Source of the DNA: DASYKT01 sp963718105
Lineage (GTDB): Bacteria; Acidobacteriota; Blastocatellia; Pyrinomonadales; Pyrinomonadaceae
Direction of reading: 5' to 3'
Assembly: GCA_963718105.1 (NCBI GenBank)
Contig: OY970352.1
Location: forward strand, 682,001-746,000
Length of the DNA: 64,000 nt
Positions 42,901-50,709 of the stretch are shown here, in pieces. Positions within the stretch are counted from its first letter, which is position 1, and each line of letters opens with the position of its first letter. The translations under genes were made by a program, and so were the position numbers. The notes below the pieces were generated by a model that saw nothing but the letters and a program-made list of their open reading frames with translations, made no database searches and was not told the DNA's origin.

Positions 42901-45742
42901 TGTAGGAAAACAGCGTTGTTGAGCCGGTTACGGCGTATTTAATTGCCGCCCGCAAGGTGTCCGGGTGATACTTCAAGGTCGATAGATTCCCGTTGGCGTC
43001 GATCTCCTGAAGGGTCAGACCCGTTTGATAGGAGTACGCCGTGGAAGTCGTTATCCGGTTAGCGGTCGCATTCGGATCCGCCGCACCGCGGGTTGACGAT
43101 TCCACGTAGGCAAATTGATTCGCGATCGAATAGTCGTAGCTGCTCTGCTGGCAGCAGTTGGTAGATTCCGTACGCATGTTGCCGTTAATGTCGTAGCTTC
43201 GCGTTTCCACGGACTCGCCGGTCAGCGCAACCGCATTGGCATAGGTTGTAACTTTGGTGATGTTACCCCTGGCATTCGTGCTCGGATCGAACACACTGAT
43301 CTGTTCCCACTGGTCGCAGTAGTAGCAGGTTATCGGATCGTAAGGCGGAGCTCCGCATTCATAAGGCACCCAGTTGGTACATTCCCCGTCCTGCATCTGA
43401 GTTGTATAGGGATCGAACCGGGCATCGTGATAGATCACCCCCGGTGTGTTCACCATCGGGTTGGCCGCGTAGTTGTCATATTCATAAACCGTCCAACTCG
43501 CTTTGGAGCCGTCCGGGTTTTCGGTCCCGGTGGCTTTTACCAGGTTGAAAACGTGCCTGCCCGCGTAGTAGATTCCGTTTACGAGGCCGCCGATATAGGG
43601 CGTGCTGTTCTCATACTCGGTCAGCGTGCAGCGCAGTTTGACACCCGCGTTGTCGTATTCGCACGATTTAAGGGCCTGGTTAAAGTTTCCGCCGGTGTAA
43701 TCGTATGTCGTAGTCGTTTTGAGGTTCAGCTCATCATAAGAATCGGTCTGGGTCGGCCGCGGTGTATGGTAAGCGCCTTCCTGCCAGCCGACGATGGATT
43801 TTCCGACCAACTGCAGATTATTGTTCACATCGGGAACATAGGTTTCATCCTGATAGACCAAACCGTCATCGAAAAAGCCCGCATGATTATAGGAATATTG
43901 TTTGTTGACGGTTCCGTTGGGACGGGTCACGGTCGTGACCCTGGGAGTACTATTTTGTTGAATATTATAAGTGGTAACCGCCGGCCCGTTATCCATTCCG
44001 TCGTAGTTTTCCGACATGGTGGTGTATTTCGGCGCATCGGTGAGATTTACGCCGTCCGTCCGGGGCGATTGGTTAGCGGTGGTTAAGGGATAATTGTATT
44101 CGGATTGTTTGGACATCTGTCCGGAACTGACGACGCCTTGCGTTTCGGAACCAGTTTGCCAACTCATCCCCCGCTGGCGGGTGAATTTGGTCAGCATTCC
44201 GTACGACGAATAGTAGCTGGAATAATCAGGGGCGTTGGGATCGGCGCCGCCGAACCAGTAACCGGTTTGGTTGGCCGGATAATAGATCGAATCCAGCACC
44301 CACGGCGTCGAATCTCTCACGACCGGGATATATCCGTTGGCGAATGAGTAGCCAAGGGTCAGTTCGCGATAGTGAAACATCGCCAGGGTACGGGTCGTGG
44401 CCGAACCGTATTGAGAACCCTGATTCAGCATGCGCGGGGCCTCAACGCTGATCAGCCTGCCGAGAGAATCGTAATTAAAAGTAATGACCCTTCCCATGGT
44501 GTCGGTTATCGTCTGGATGTCCGGCCCCTGGTTGTTTTTGTAGGTCACGGTGAGATAGTTGCCGTTCGCATCGGTGATCGACGTCGGGTACGCCGCGCCG
44601 TTCGCATAGGCGCCGTACGAGATGAATGTTCCGTTGGACATTCGCGCGTAGGATTCGATGATCCCGAAGTTGGGAATTCGGACGCTGCTGTAGTCAATAT
44701 AGGTTCCGTCGGCGGTCTGGCCGTTGAAGTAGGCCGTGCTTCCGCCATAGTTCACCTGGCCCGAAAAAGCATGCCGGGTCCCGTCGGCATCCACCAGCAT
44801 ACTTCCGCCGTTTGAGCCGAGGTCCACAATTTTGCCGAAGCCGAGCGACCAACCCGGCGCGGGAAATCCGTGATCGATGTCATAGGTCATTTCGTGCGTG
44901 CCCGCTCCGCCCATCGCCGATTTGTTCCAGAGGCGCGAGTTGTAAGTCATATTCAAACTTACATCGATGCCGCGGCCGGGAAGGGAAGTAAGCGGCGCTG
45001 AAAAACTGAAGTTTCCATTGCCCGCGCCGTTATCGACGGGATGTCCCGGAGGATCGCCCGGGAGATTGCCCGGATCATCCGAAGACGGCCAGTTACCATC
45101 GCCCCACTCTCCGGGAACGCTCTCGGGCGCGGGGCCTCCGCCTTTGCCTGCCTCGCTAACCTGGTCGCGCGAAGATATTTTGCGCTGCGGCAGTTCGGAA
45201 AGATTCGCTCTTTCACGCGGAGGAGCCTTTGACGGGGTGACGGTAACCGTTACCGCGCTGCTGACCCCGTTAAATTCCGCCGTCACCGTAAAAATGCCGG
45301 GGCTTTTGGCCTTGAATACGGAATCGACCATTTGTCTCACCTGAAGATCGTGCTCCGTGTCTTTTGACGTCCAGGAAAACCCGATCCCGCTCAGCGGCTG
45401 CTTTTTGGCGTCGTAACCGACGGCCGAAAACGCCACCTGCTGGCCCTGTATCAGGGTGACCGAACCGGGAAATATTTGAATTTCAGTGAGATCGTCTAAT
45501 TTAGGGGCTTCGTTTTTAATAACAGCCCGGCTGGCTCCCGGTGTGAGAACCGCCGCTAATAAGCTGTGGGAAAATGAAAAACGAAGATCCTGGTACCATC
45601 CGTTGATCAGCCCGGGGGTTACGGCGGGCGCTGCCGGCGTGGATATTACCAGCATTGAAATTATCAAAAAGACAGATGTGATCTTTAAGAATATCGATCT
45701 TCTGTCATTGGTTTTGCACAAAGGCTTCTTCTTTTTAGGCAT
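39938..45742 (-). CDS. RHS-repeat protein with phospholipase A2-like C-terminal domain
   Basis: 1934 residues; GAGGAG 7 nt before the ATG. Order: Lys-rich head and membrane/signal segment (LKITSVFLIISMLVIS), an Ig-like domain (LTEIQIFPGSVTLIQGQQVAF), a Gly/Pro linker, then about 1500 residues of RHS/YD repeats (YDALGRLTKA, YDAYGRISDLTE) closing with the conserved core end (GRFTQIDPIGAR, YTYCGNDPVNHTDPDGL). The variable C-terminus first has long hydrophobic stretches, then CGPGYGTDG (1842-1850) and PIDDLDAACKAHD with His1868-Asp1869, which match the calcium loop and catalytic His-Asp of phospholipase A2-like domains (including the parvovirus type). A membrane-attacking toxin tip is inferred. 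No immunity gene follows. Confidence 0.9.
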   Translation of the reverse strand: MPKKKKPLCKTNDRRSIFLKITSVFLIISMLVISTPAAPAVTPGLINGWYQDLRFSFSHSLLAAVLTPGASRAVIKNEAPKLDDLTEIQIFPGSVTLIQGQQVAFSAVGYDAKKQPLSGIGFSWTSKDTEHDLQVRQMVDSVFKAKSPGIFTVTAEFNGVSSAVTVTVTPSKAPPRERANLSELPQRKISSRDQVSEAGKGGGPAPESVPGEWGDGNWPSSDDPGNLPGDPPGHPVDNGAGNGNFSFSAPLTSLPGRGIDVSLNMTYNSRLWNKSAMGGAGTHEMTYDIDHGFPAPGWSLGFGKIVDLGSNGGSMLVDADGTRHAFSGQVNYGGSTAYFNGQTADGTYIDYSSVRIPNFGIIESYARMSNGTFISYGAYANGAAYPTSITDANGNYLTVTYKNNQGPDIQTITDTMGRVITFNYDSLGRLISVEAPRMLNQGSQYGSATTRTLAMFHYRELTLGYSFANGYIPVVRDSTPWVLDSIYYPANQTGYWFGGADPNAPDYSSYYSSYGMLTKFTRQRGMSWQTGSETQGVVSSGQMSKQSEYNYPLTTANQSPRTDGVNLTDAPKYTTMSENYDGMDNGPAVTTYNIQQNSTPRVTTVTRPNGTVNKQYSYNHAGFFDDGLVYQDETYVPDVNNNLQLVGKSIVGWQEGAYHTPRPTQTDSYDELNLKTTTTYDYTGGNFNQALKSCEYDNAGVKLRCTLTEYENSTPYIGGLVNGIYYAGRHVFNLVKATGTENPDGSKASWTVYEYDNYAANPMVNTPGVIYHDARFDPYTTQMQDGECTNWVPYECGAPPYDPITCYYCDQWEQISVFDPSTNARGNITKVTTYANAVALTGESVETRSYDINGNMRTESTNCCQQSSYDYSIANQFAYVESSTRGAADPNATANRITTSTAYSYQTGLTLQEIDANGNLSTLKYHPDTLRAAIKYAVTGSTTLFSYNDTAMTVTEETLDASAALAGKSIKYVNGAEMIKREDTLVPNNAWDIVETKYTKMGEVWKKSRAYRSGDTVQWSETTYDGQGRVTLVTEPDGSTAKVFYNESARPDSASSLPGNTVRMVDPWGRERWARYDQAGRMAEVVEPNPNGNGTVSNSGSLKTKYTYNTLGKVTEIEQGVQHRYFKYDSLLRLTHQKHAEQTATLNDAGAYVGSASPNAHWSEAYTYDSRSNVTQKTDARGVRANYVFTNGSGAPDPLNRLQVIWYDLSGPLEPNLTIHAAPGVIYNYVTTGDKLRILSIRTDGMLTENFAYDAYGRISDLTETVDYRTNYPMVFSYLYDSLNRVSDLRYPAQYGLTGNPRRLVHNTYDIGGRVSGMSVDGQQRASDLIYNANDDLTSIKVGTTGTNQITESYTYDAQNGYLTNQKVQRSSQTLLDLSYDYGRNNSVGTVNGKTGLMTKVINNLDNNKNREYEFDALGRLTKAKGGNNLSQQQYVYDRYGNRTSVTATGVAADNSPIPRDGHDSLTYDQTNNRVVEGRVAYDVAGNMTKSIPGAGKGSIIYEYDAANRLLAVKKKDGSNWQAFQYGSNNARLMSYNYDTNQLSIFANNGGVQMAEYTEFTAQTPTWTKSYNFLGENLFSTWTPNGQGGEIIEYDHPDKLGTRLMTNQAAGSSFEQTNLPFGNALAAESTGSISRRFTSYERSAQTGLDYAVNRTYDSLQGRFTQIDPIGARASDLQIPQTLNLYTYCGNDPVNHTDPDGLFFGKFFKWLGNVFKALMKAVLKVIIKVVTSIQSGVMQVLRIIGQIPIIGPILQTVLTLAYLAFLMVTGQWVQFGLTLLQMYLQTFIDGIVGVISESIKSEVAKHGFFAGFFRGLAKGFKYLGQVLIGRGLNVFIPVYGFFCGPGYGTDGPQVNEDPIDDLDAACKAHDLEMARIKKEISDPKERARAKLKADLIFLRRVLFSHGNNPRAVAYRPFAIFTFLWLRLLPGALKSL

Positions 45743-45980
45743 ACTTCTTCTCCTCTATGGTTGTTGGACTGACCTATGCTTACCTATCTCAGGTACTTTT
45801 GCCCTATGACTTTTTGAACTTTTTTAAGATTCGGCAGATTTACAAATTTAGATAATTTCGATTAGGCAGAGTTTAGGGCAGTCATCTTACAAAGTCCTTA
45901 AAAGAAATAAATCGTTATTAATTAATCTTAAATTTTTGATATTTAGGCGTGCTCATATAATGAAACGAATGACTATCGCG

Positions 45981-46137
45981 ATGAGGTCAGAACCGCGACC
46001 GGGTTTCAGTAATGTTTAATTGGTGAATGATTAATGAATAATTTAAGAGATAACAAAGAGTCCATTGATCACTAGTCATTAATAACTGATCACTAAAAAA
46101 GAAACCCGGTCACTACCGTTCCCGGTTCTGACCTCAT
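45981..46137. mobile_element. MITE-like inverted-repeat element, 157 bp
   Basis: Terminal repeats ATGAGGTCAGAACCG (45981-45995) and CGGTTCTGACCTCAT (46123-46137) are perfect over 15 bp. A second inner pair CCGGGTTTC (45999-46007) and GAAACCCGG (46101-46109) follows, and the centre is AT-rich with no frame. A non-autonomous element or large REP; no direct target duplication was identified. Confidence 0.65.
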
Positions 46138-46426
46138 TCTCTAATTGCAAATATTCAAATCCGGTCGCTCAACAACGGAGCGTCAAAATTCGGACATTTG
46201 TCCCGGTAGAAAATACCCGCTCAGGGACGGGATCTACCATTTTCTTCCCGCATTTATTATTGACAGCCTGAAAAACTCGCCCTTTTTTCCCCTTTATTTG
46301 GTTCATTTACAGGTTAGTTTTATATTTGTAACAAAATTTAACATTGTTGGTATAGGAGTTGCAGCTACTGTCCCGGACGCGCGGCTTTTTGGCGGTCCCC
46401 CACCAGTACAAAACAAGGAAACAACA

Positions 46427-47392
46427 ATGAAAAAAACGATCTTTTTGATCATCGTAGCCTCACTATTGGTTAGCAGCCCGCTAGCTCAATCGATCACCTT
46501 CACGGAAAAATCCAACCAGCCGCTATCTGTTTTGTTTGATAAGGCAAACCTCTCCGCACCGGAAACCGTCATCTCGGTCACCGCGCCGACCTCCACCGTC
46601 GAAGTTGGAAGCGAATTTAACGTTCCGCTAAATGTTTCGGACACCACCGGCCGGGGAATCATCGCTTACCAGTTTGACCTGCACTACAACCCTGCAGTGA
46701 TCCAGCCGCAGGCTAACGCAGTAGAAGTCGCGGGGACTATCAGCAGCGGGCTGAGCGCCGTGTTCAATCCCAACATGCCCGGGCTTTTGAAAGTTGCGGT
46801 CTACGGCGCGTATCCGCTGTCGGGAACCGGGACCTTGCTCAACTTTAAGTTTGTGGCGGTAGGCCCGGCGGCAAGCACATCGCCGCTGAGTTTCACCAAT
46901 TTTATGTTCAACGAAGGCAATCCCGGAAGCACCGTGCTGGATGGCCAGGTCAAACTCGCTCCCCGAAGCATAGGCGGGGTGCCGTCTTCATTTACCGGAT
47001 GGGAGATCCCGCGCGGCAAAAGTTTTGTTATGACTTCGGACGATCATGTGAACTCGGCTTCGCTGACCGTTTCGTTTGACACGGTAGAAGGATCACAGCC
47101 GGGATGTTATTCCATCGCAAACGGCTACTGGACAATGATGATCTACAGCAATGGAGATTATGTCGGGTCGCTTTACGGAGAGATCTCTTATGGAGCGGTC
47201 CGCGATTCCTTTGACAGCGTGACCGGAGGCATTCTTGAACGGAGAATAAAAGCAGCGCGCTTTCGTATCCTCGGCGGCAAAGACGGCTATGAGTACGTTC
47301 AACCGGAAGAAACGGGAAGCCTGGACTTTTCATCCCGCACAAAGTACGCGAACGGAAGAAAGACCACCGCTGCTTTGACGAATGTTTTCTAA
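46427..47392 (+). CDS. Secreted cohesin-domain protein
   Basis: 321 residues from the ATG at 46427 (AAGGAA 6 nt upstream, followed by a typical signal peptide KKTIFLIIVASLLVSSPLAQ); a frame extended to 46145 is not supported. A type I cohesin-like domain spans about 45-185: VTAPTSTVEVGSEFNVPLNV, IIAYQFDLHYNPAVIQPQ, LLNFKFVAVGPAASTSPLSF and FMFNEGNPG. The remaining 120 residues form a separate domain with one Cys and many aromatic residues (GCYSIANGYWTMMIYSNGDY) that is not recognised. The same cohesin module occurs in the next two genes. It would be exported and hold or recruit surface proteins with dockerin-like modules. Confidence 0.85.
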   Translation: MKKTIFLIIVASLLVSSPLAQSITFTEKSNQPLSVLFDKANLSAPETVISVTAPTSTVEVGSEFNVPLNVSDTTGRGIIAYQFDLHYNPAVIQPQANAVEVAGTISSGLSAVFNPNMPGLLKVAVYGAYPLSGTGTLLNFKFVAVGPAASTSPLSFTNFMFNEGNPGSTVLDGQVKLAPRSIGGVPSSFTGWEIPRGKSFVMTSDDHVNSASLTVSFDTVEGSQPGCYSIANGYWTMMIYSNGDYVGSLYGEISYGAVRDSFDSVTGGILERRIKAARFRILGGKDGYEYVQPEETGSLDFSSRTKYANGRKTTAALTNVF

Positions 47393-47471
47393 ATTAAAAA
47401 GCTAAAGACAGATCAGGAAATCGAAATTTTACTTTCTTTCGATTTCCGCACGGTCATCAATTTGATCAAGC

Positions 47472-47510
47472 AAAAAAGGGCTGCCCATCCGGCGGCCTTT
47501 TTATTTTTGC
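47472..47510 (+). terminator. Rho-independent terminator
   Basis: An A-run and GGGCTGCC pair with GGCGGCC and a T-run (TTTTTATTTTT) with one bulge. It lies 80 nt after the cohesin protein gene. A further hairpin GGAAATCGAAA/TTTCGATTTCC at about 47416-47447 precedes it. Confidence 0.7.
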
Positions 47511-47560
47511 GCCTTTTTACGGTAGTGTCCTAATTTGAGTTTACACAATCGACAAAAAGC

Positions 47561-47618
47561 GTGTCGGCAGCCCGCGCGTTAGCAAGGGCGCCCTCCCTCA
47601 CGGTCAGGCTACTGACAC
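47561..47618. repeat. Palindromic intergenic repeat related to the inner part of the 39.6-kb element
   Basis: GTGTCGGCAGCC (47561-47572) and GGCTACTGACAC (47607-47618) pair with G-T wobble. The inner text GCGTTAGCA is shared with the 39.66-39.73 kb copy (TGTCAGTAGCG pair). Confidence 0.55.
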
Positions 47619-48582
47619 AACTGCATCTTGAAATTAAGACACCATTTTTCACATAATATCTCTGCTTTTATAAACAAATAAAATTTTTTCTGTAACGTTT
47701 TACCTCCTTTTTGTCATTTATATATAAGGTCATTTTTATAAGTTATCGTGAGACTGCTCCGGTGTAACTTCAATTAAAAGGAACATTTAATAGTGCCTTG
47801 ACAAAAGCATTTTCCGAGCGTAGTGTTGAGATACTTCCCCCCGCATATCATGTTTGTTCGTTGGCGAACATAACAGGCTTGAAGAATGTGTTCCCCGTCT
47901 ATGCACACCTAAGGTCATAATGATTTATTTGAATAGGTCATGTGAATTGAAGCTAAGGTCACTTCGTTTCACTTAACGCGCAGGCTCCTTTGTTTCGTTG
48001 TAAACAGCGGGCTTTAAGGAGTTTCAAGGTGCGGCTCTTAGCGGTTATCCGCTCTGAAAAAGTGTGAGGAGATTGTACCTGCGGCTAGCATCGCAGAAAA
48101 TTTCTTACCTTATATACTTATTATTTTTTTTAAGGGGTTAGTTTTCGCTCGAGATTTTGTAAGGAAAAAGCTGAGCGGTTACGCGAATAACCGCTCAACG
48201 CTTACTCCTTCAAACGATCCGTCAGAGAACGTGCTGTCTGAAGTGTTGGTATAAGCACTCACATAATATCACGCTCTCTGTCGTATTCAATCATTTCCAG
48301 TTGTTTTAGAGGCGCCCTAAAGGCGCTTGGTAGTGGGGGATAGGCGTTTTTCGCCTGCCCTGCTCAAGATTTGTCGAAACTTCGACAGGGAGATCTTTTG
48401 TCTTACTTCAAGACCAGACAAAAGAAGCTAACTTCGTAATACGGACGTTTTTCCAAACTCCTAAAGTTACCGATTCTCCTTAGCACCAAAACTTGAATAA
48501 TTACCTGCTTTCCACAGGGAAATGTTCCCCCGTGTAACAGGCGCTACGTCTACGAACTAATGTTAAGGAGAAATTAGAAGAT
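47619..48582. other. Long structured leader or intergenic region before a surface protein gene
   Basis: Nearly 1 kb without a credible frame. It contains several hairpins: GAGCGGTTA/TAACCGCTC (48173-48196), GGCGCC/GGCGC near 48310-48326, AGGCG/CGCCT near 48343-48357 and TGTCGAA/TTCGACA near 48372-48388. TTGACA at about 47799 with TAGTGT 17 nt on could be a promoter. This resembles a long 5' leader more than a decayed gene, but no known riboswitch class was matched. Confidence 0.4.
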
Positions 48583-50709
48583 ATGTCAGGAAAGTTCAAT
48601 CGGTTGAATTCGTCAACCTCACCAACATATTCCGCACGCCCCACACGCTTTACAAGCTGGCGAAGCCGGATCAGCATTTTATTAAGCCTGTTATTTATCA
48701 CCGTTGCGATGGGCGGCTCGGCCGCAGCTCAAACGATCAATTTTGAAACATACACACCCGGTTCACCGAACGGACAGGATGGATGGACCCGTACCGGTAG
48801 TTACGATCACCAGATCGTAAATAATGTATCGGCGCCGCTGTCGTTTGGCGCACGGAGTCTTCGTATCTCGAATGCCATCTCTTCCGGTAGTTTTGGCGAT
48901 CAAACTTTCTCAAAATCTACCGCTAACGAAGCCGGGGAAACGGCCGCTGTGAGCGGCGGATGGTCGGGTGGTGCGCGTCAAAGTGTATTCACCTGGCAGT
49001 TCAGCGTGGCCTCGACGGTTCCGGGTGCTCAGCAGCTAGGCCTGGGTGTGTCGGTTGCCGCAGATCGCGGCGACGGCGGCCGTATGAGCCAGGTCCGTTT
49101 TGAGGATCAGGCTGACGGCATACACGTTCTCTTTTCGGAATTTAAGGACCTCGCGCCTTTCGGCGGCAGTACCGGCGATGATGCCAACGGCTGCAACGCG
49201 GGCGGCGACGGTTTTGTTGCTTCTGACATCGCAACTTTAGATCGCACGGGAACTCATAGCATCAAAGTTGTAATAACCTTTAACAATGGCCCGCGTAATG
49301 ACGTAGCGCAGGTTTATATCAATGGCAGCCTGATCAAAACGGGCAACACCTGGGAAGATTACTACCGTTATTGCGCCGAACAGGCAGGCGGTGGAAATCA
49401 GATCCCGACGACCGATTCGCTTTTGTTCCGCACCGCCACCTCGGCGCCGACCAGCGGCAACGGCTTTCTTTTTGACAACTTCACGCTTACTTCGGGTGTG
49501 GCGTCCACGACCGTGACGAACCTCGGCGCAGCTAATTTAACACCGGTGCCTAACGCAACCGACTGGTTCTTCTACAACGACGAGAATGACACCATCAACA
49601 ACTCGCTGGGAACTTTTGTCGGCGGACCGGGCACGGCCCCGATGGGAACGGGAAGCGCTCAGATCTCCGTCACCGGCACGCAGCGGCGTAATCTGGCGAC
49701 CTATCGTTTCGGCGGCACAGTGTTGTCCGCTATTACTGAACTTAAGTTCAGCACTTACAATCCTTCAGCGGGTAACGGCGGCAGCGCAACGCGCTCGGCC
49801 TTCCTGACCTTTAATGTAGATTTTAACAACAGCAACACTTTCCAGAGACGTATTTCGTTCGTTCCATCCACCAATGGCACCGTCGTGCAGGATCAGTGGC
49901 AGGAATGGGACGCGGTCAACGGCGGCGGCGCGCTTTATTTCTACTCAGGACCAACCTGGCCCGGAACCGGCACCCCCGGAACCACCGCCCGGACCTGGAA
50001 CGATATAGTGACTTCGTACCCGGCCATTCGAATATTACCGAGCGATCCTTTCCTTGGCCTTCGCGTGGGCGAGCCGTATGCCGACGGCTATACGGAAAAC
50101 ATCGATGCGTTCAAATTCGGAACCGCTTCGGGAACAACGCATTTCAACTTTGACCCGGCCAACCCGCTGGTCGTCGACGATGACGGCCTGGGCGCGCCCG
50201 GTAACTGTGACGGAATCGACGTAGTGTCTAACAACATCGCCGGAGCGGTAGCTGCCGCGCCTCCGGGCAGTACCATTCAGATCTGTTCGGGAACCTATCC
50301 TACGCCGAATACGATCGTGCTTAACAAAGCCGGAATGACCCTGATCGGCGTCGGGCCTACTAAACCCGTTATTCAGGGGTCGCTGGCGACGGTCAGCGCG
50401 GGAGCACATAATATCTTTCACGCTACCGCGGATAACGTCACGCTGGACAATCTTGAGATCCAGAAGACCGATCTGGGCGGACTCCAGGAACTCATCTGGG
50501 TCCAGGGAAACAACTTTACCGCGCAGAACAACCTGATCTACGGGCCGAATCCGGGAAGCACCTGGGATGTGGCCGGAGTGGTCAGCCGCGCGTTCATCGT
50601 TTCGGTTTCCAACAACCTGCAACTGCTGAACAACACGATCCACACGCTGCGTCAGCCGGCTTATATGAGCGGTTCTGGCCGTGAGCGGCGGAACGATCTC
50701 GGGCAATAA
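48583..50709 (+). CDS. Large secreted beta-helix/cohesin protein, 5' part (frameshifted from the next frame)
   Basis: 708 residues with AAGGAG 12 nt before the ATG and a signal peptide (ISILLSLLFITVAMGGSAAAQ). The first 300 residues form a lectin- or laminin-like beta domain (INFETYTPGSPNGQDGWTRTG, GNGFLFDNFTLT), followed by a second related domain (to about 530) and a right-handed beta-helix start (VVDDDGLGAPGNCDGID, SNNIAGAVAAAPPGSTIQICSGTYPTPNTIVLN, TLDNLEIQ, AQNNLIYGP). The frame ends at 50709 in an unlikely tail (SGRERRNDLGQ), while the beta-helix pattern continues in another frame from 50669 on. So a one-base change has split one gene of about 1800 codons, unless the sequence is in error. 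Confidence 0.8.
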   Translation: MSGKFNRLNSSTSPTYSARPTRFTSWRSRISILLSLLFITVAMGGSAAAQTINFETYTPGSPNGQDGWTRTGSYDHQIVNNVSAPLSFGARSLRISNAISSGSFGDQTFSKSTANEAGETAAVSGGWSGGARQSVFTWQFSVASTVPGAQQLGLGVSVAADRGDGGRMSQVRFEDQADGIHVLFSEFKDLAPFGGSTGDDANGCNAGGDGFVASDIATLDRTGTHSIKVVITFNNGPRNDVAQVYINGSLIKTGNTWEDYYRYCAEQAGGGNQIPTTDSLLFRTATSAPTSGNGFLFDNFTLTSGVASTTVTNLGAANLTPVPNATDWFFYNDENDTINNSLGTFVGGPGTAPMGTGSAQISVTGTQRRNLATYRFGGTVLSAITELKFSTYNPSAGNGGSATRSAFLTFNVDFNNSNTFQRRISFVPSTNGTVVQDQWQEWDAVNGGGALYFYSGPTWPGTGTPGTTARTWNDIVTSYPAIRILPSDPFLGLRVGEPYADGYTENIDAFKFGTASGTTHFNFDPANPLVVDDDGLGAPGNCDGIDVVSNNIAGAVAAAPPGSTIQICSGTYPTPNTIVLNKAGMTLIGVGPTKPVIQGSLATVSAGAHNIFHATADNVTLDNLEIQKTDLGGLQELIWVQGNNFTAQNNLIYGPNPGSTWDVAGVVSRAFIVSVSNNLQLLNNTIHTLRQPAYMSGSGRERRNDLGQ

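Noticed and set aside
43115..44086. Long open frame (323 codons) on the strand opposite the RHS gene, and several similar ones at 40955-42850
   Set aside because: They lie wholly inside the RHS coding region, have low-complexity Arg/Val/Ile-rich translations and no binding site; they are shadows of the biased codon use of the RHS gene.
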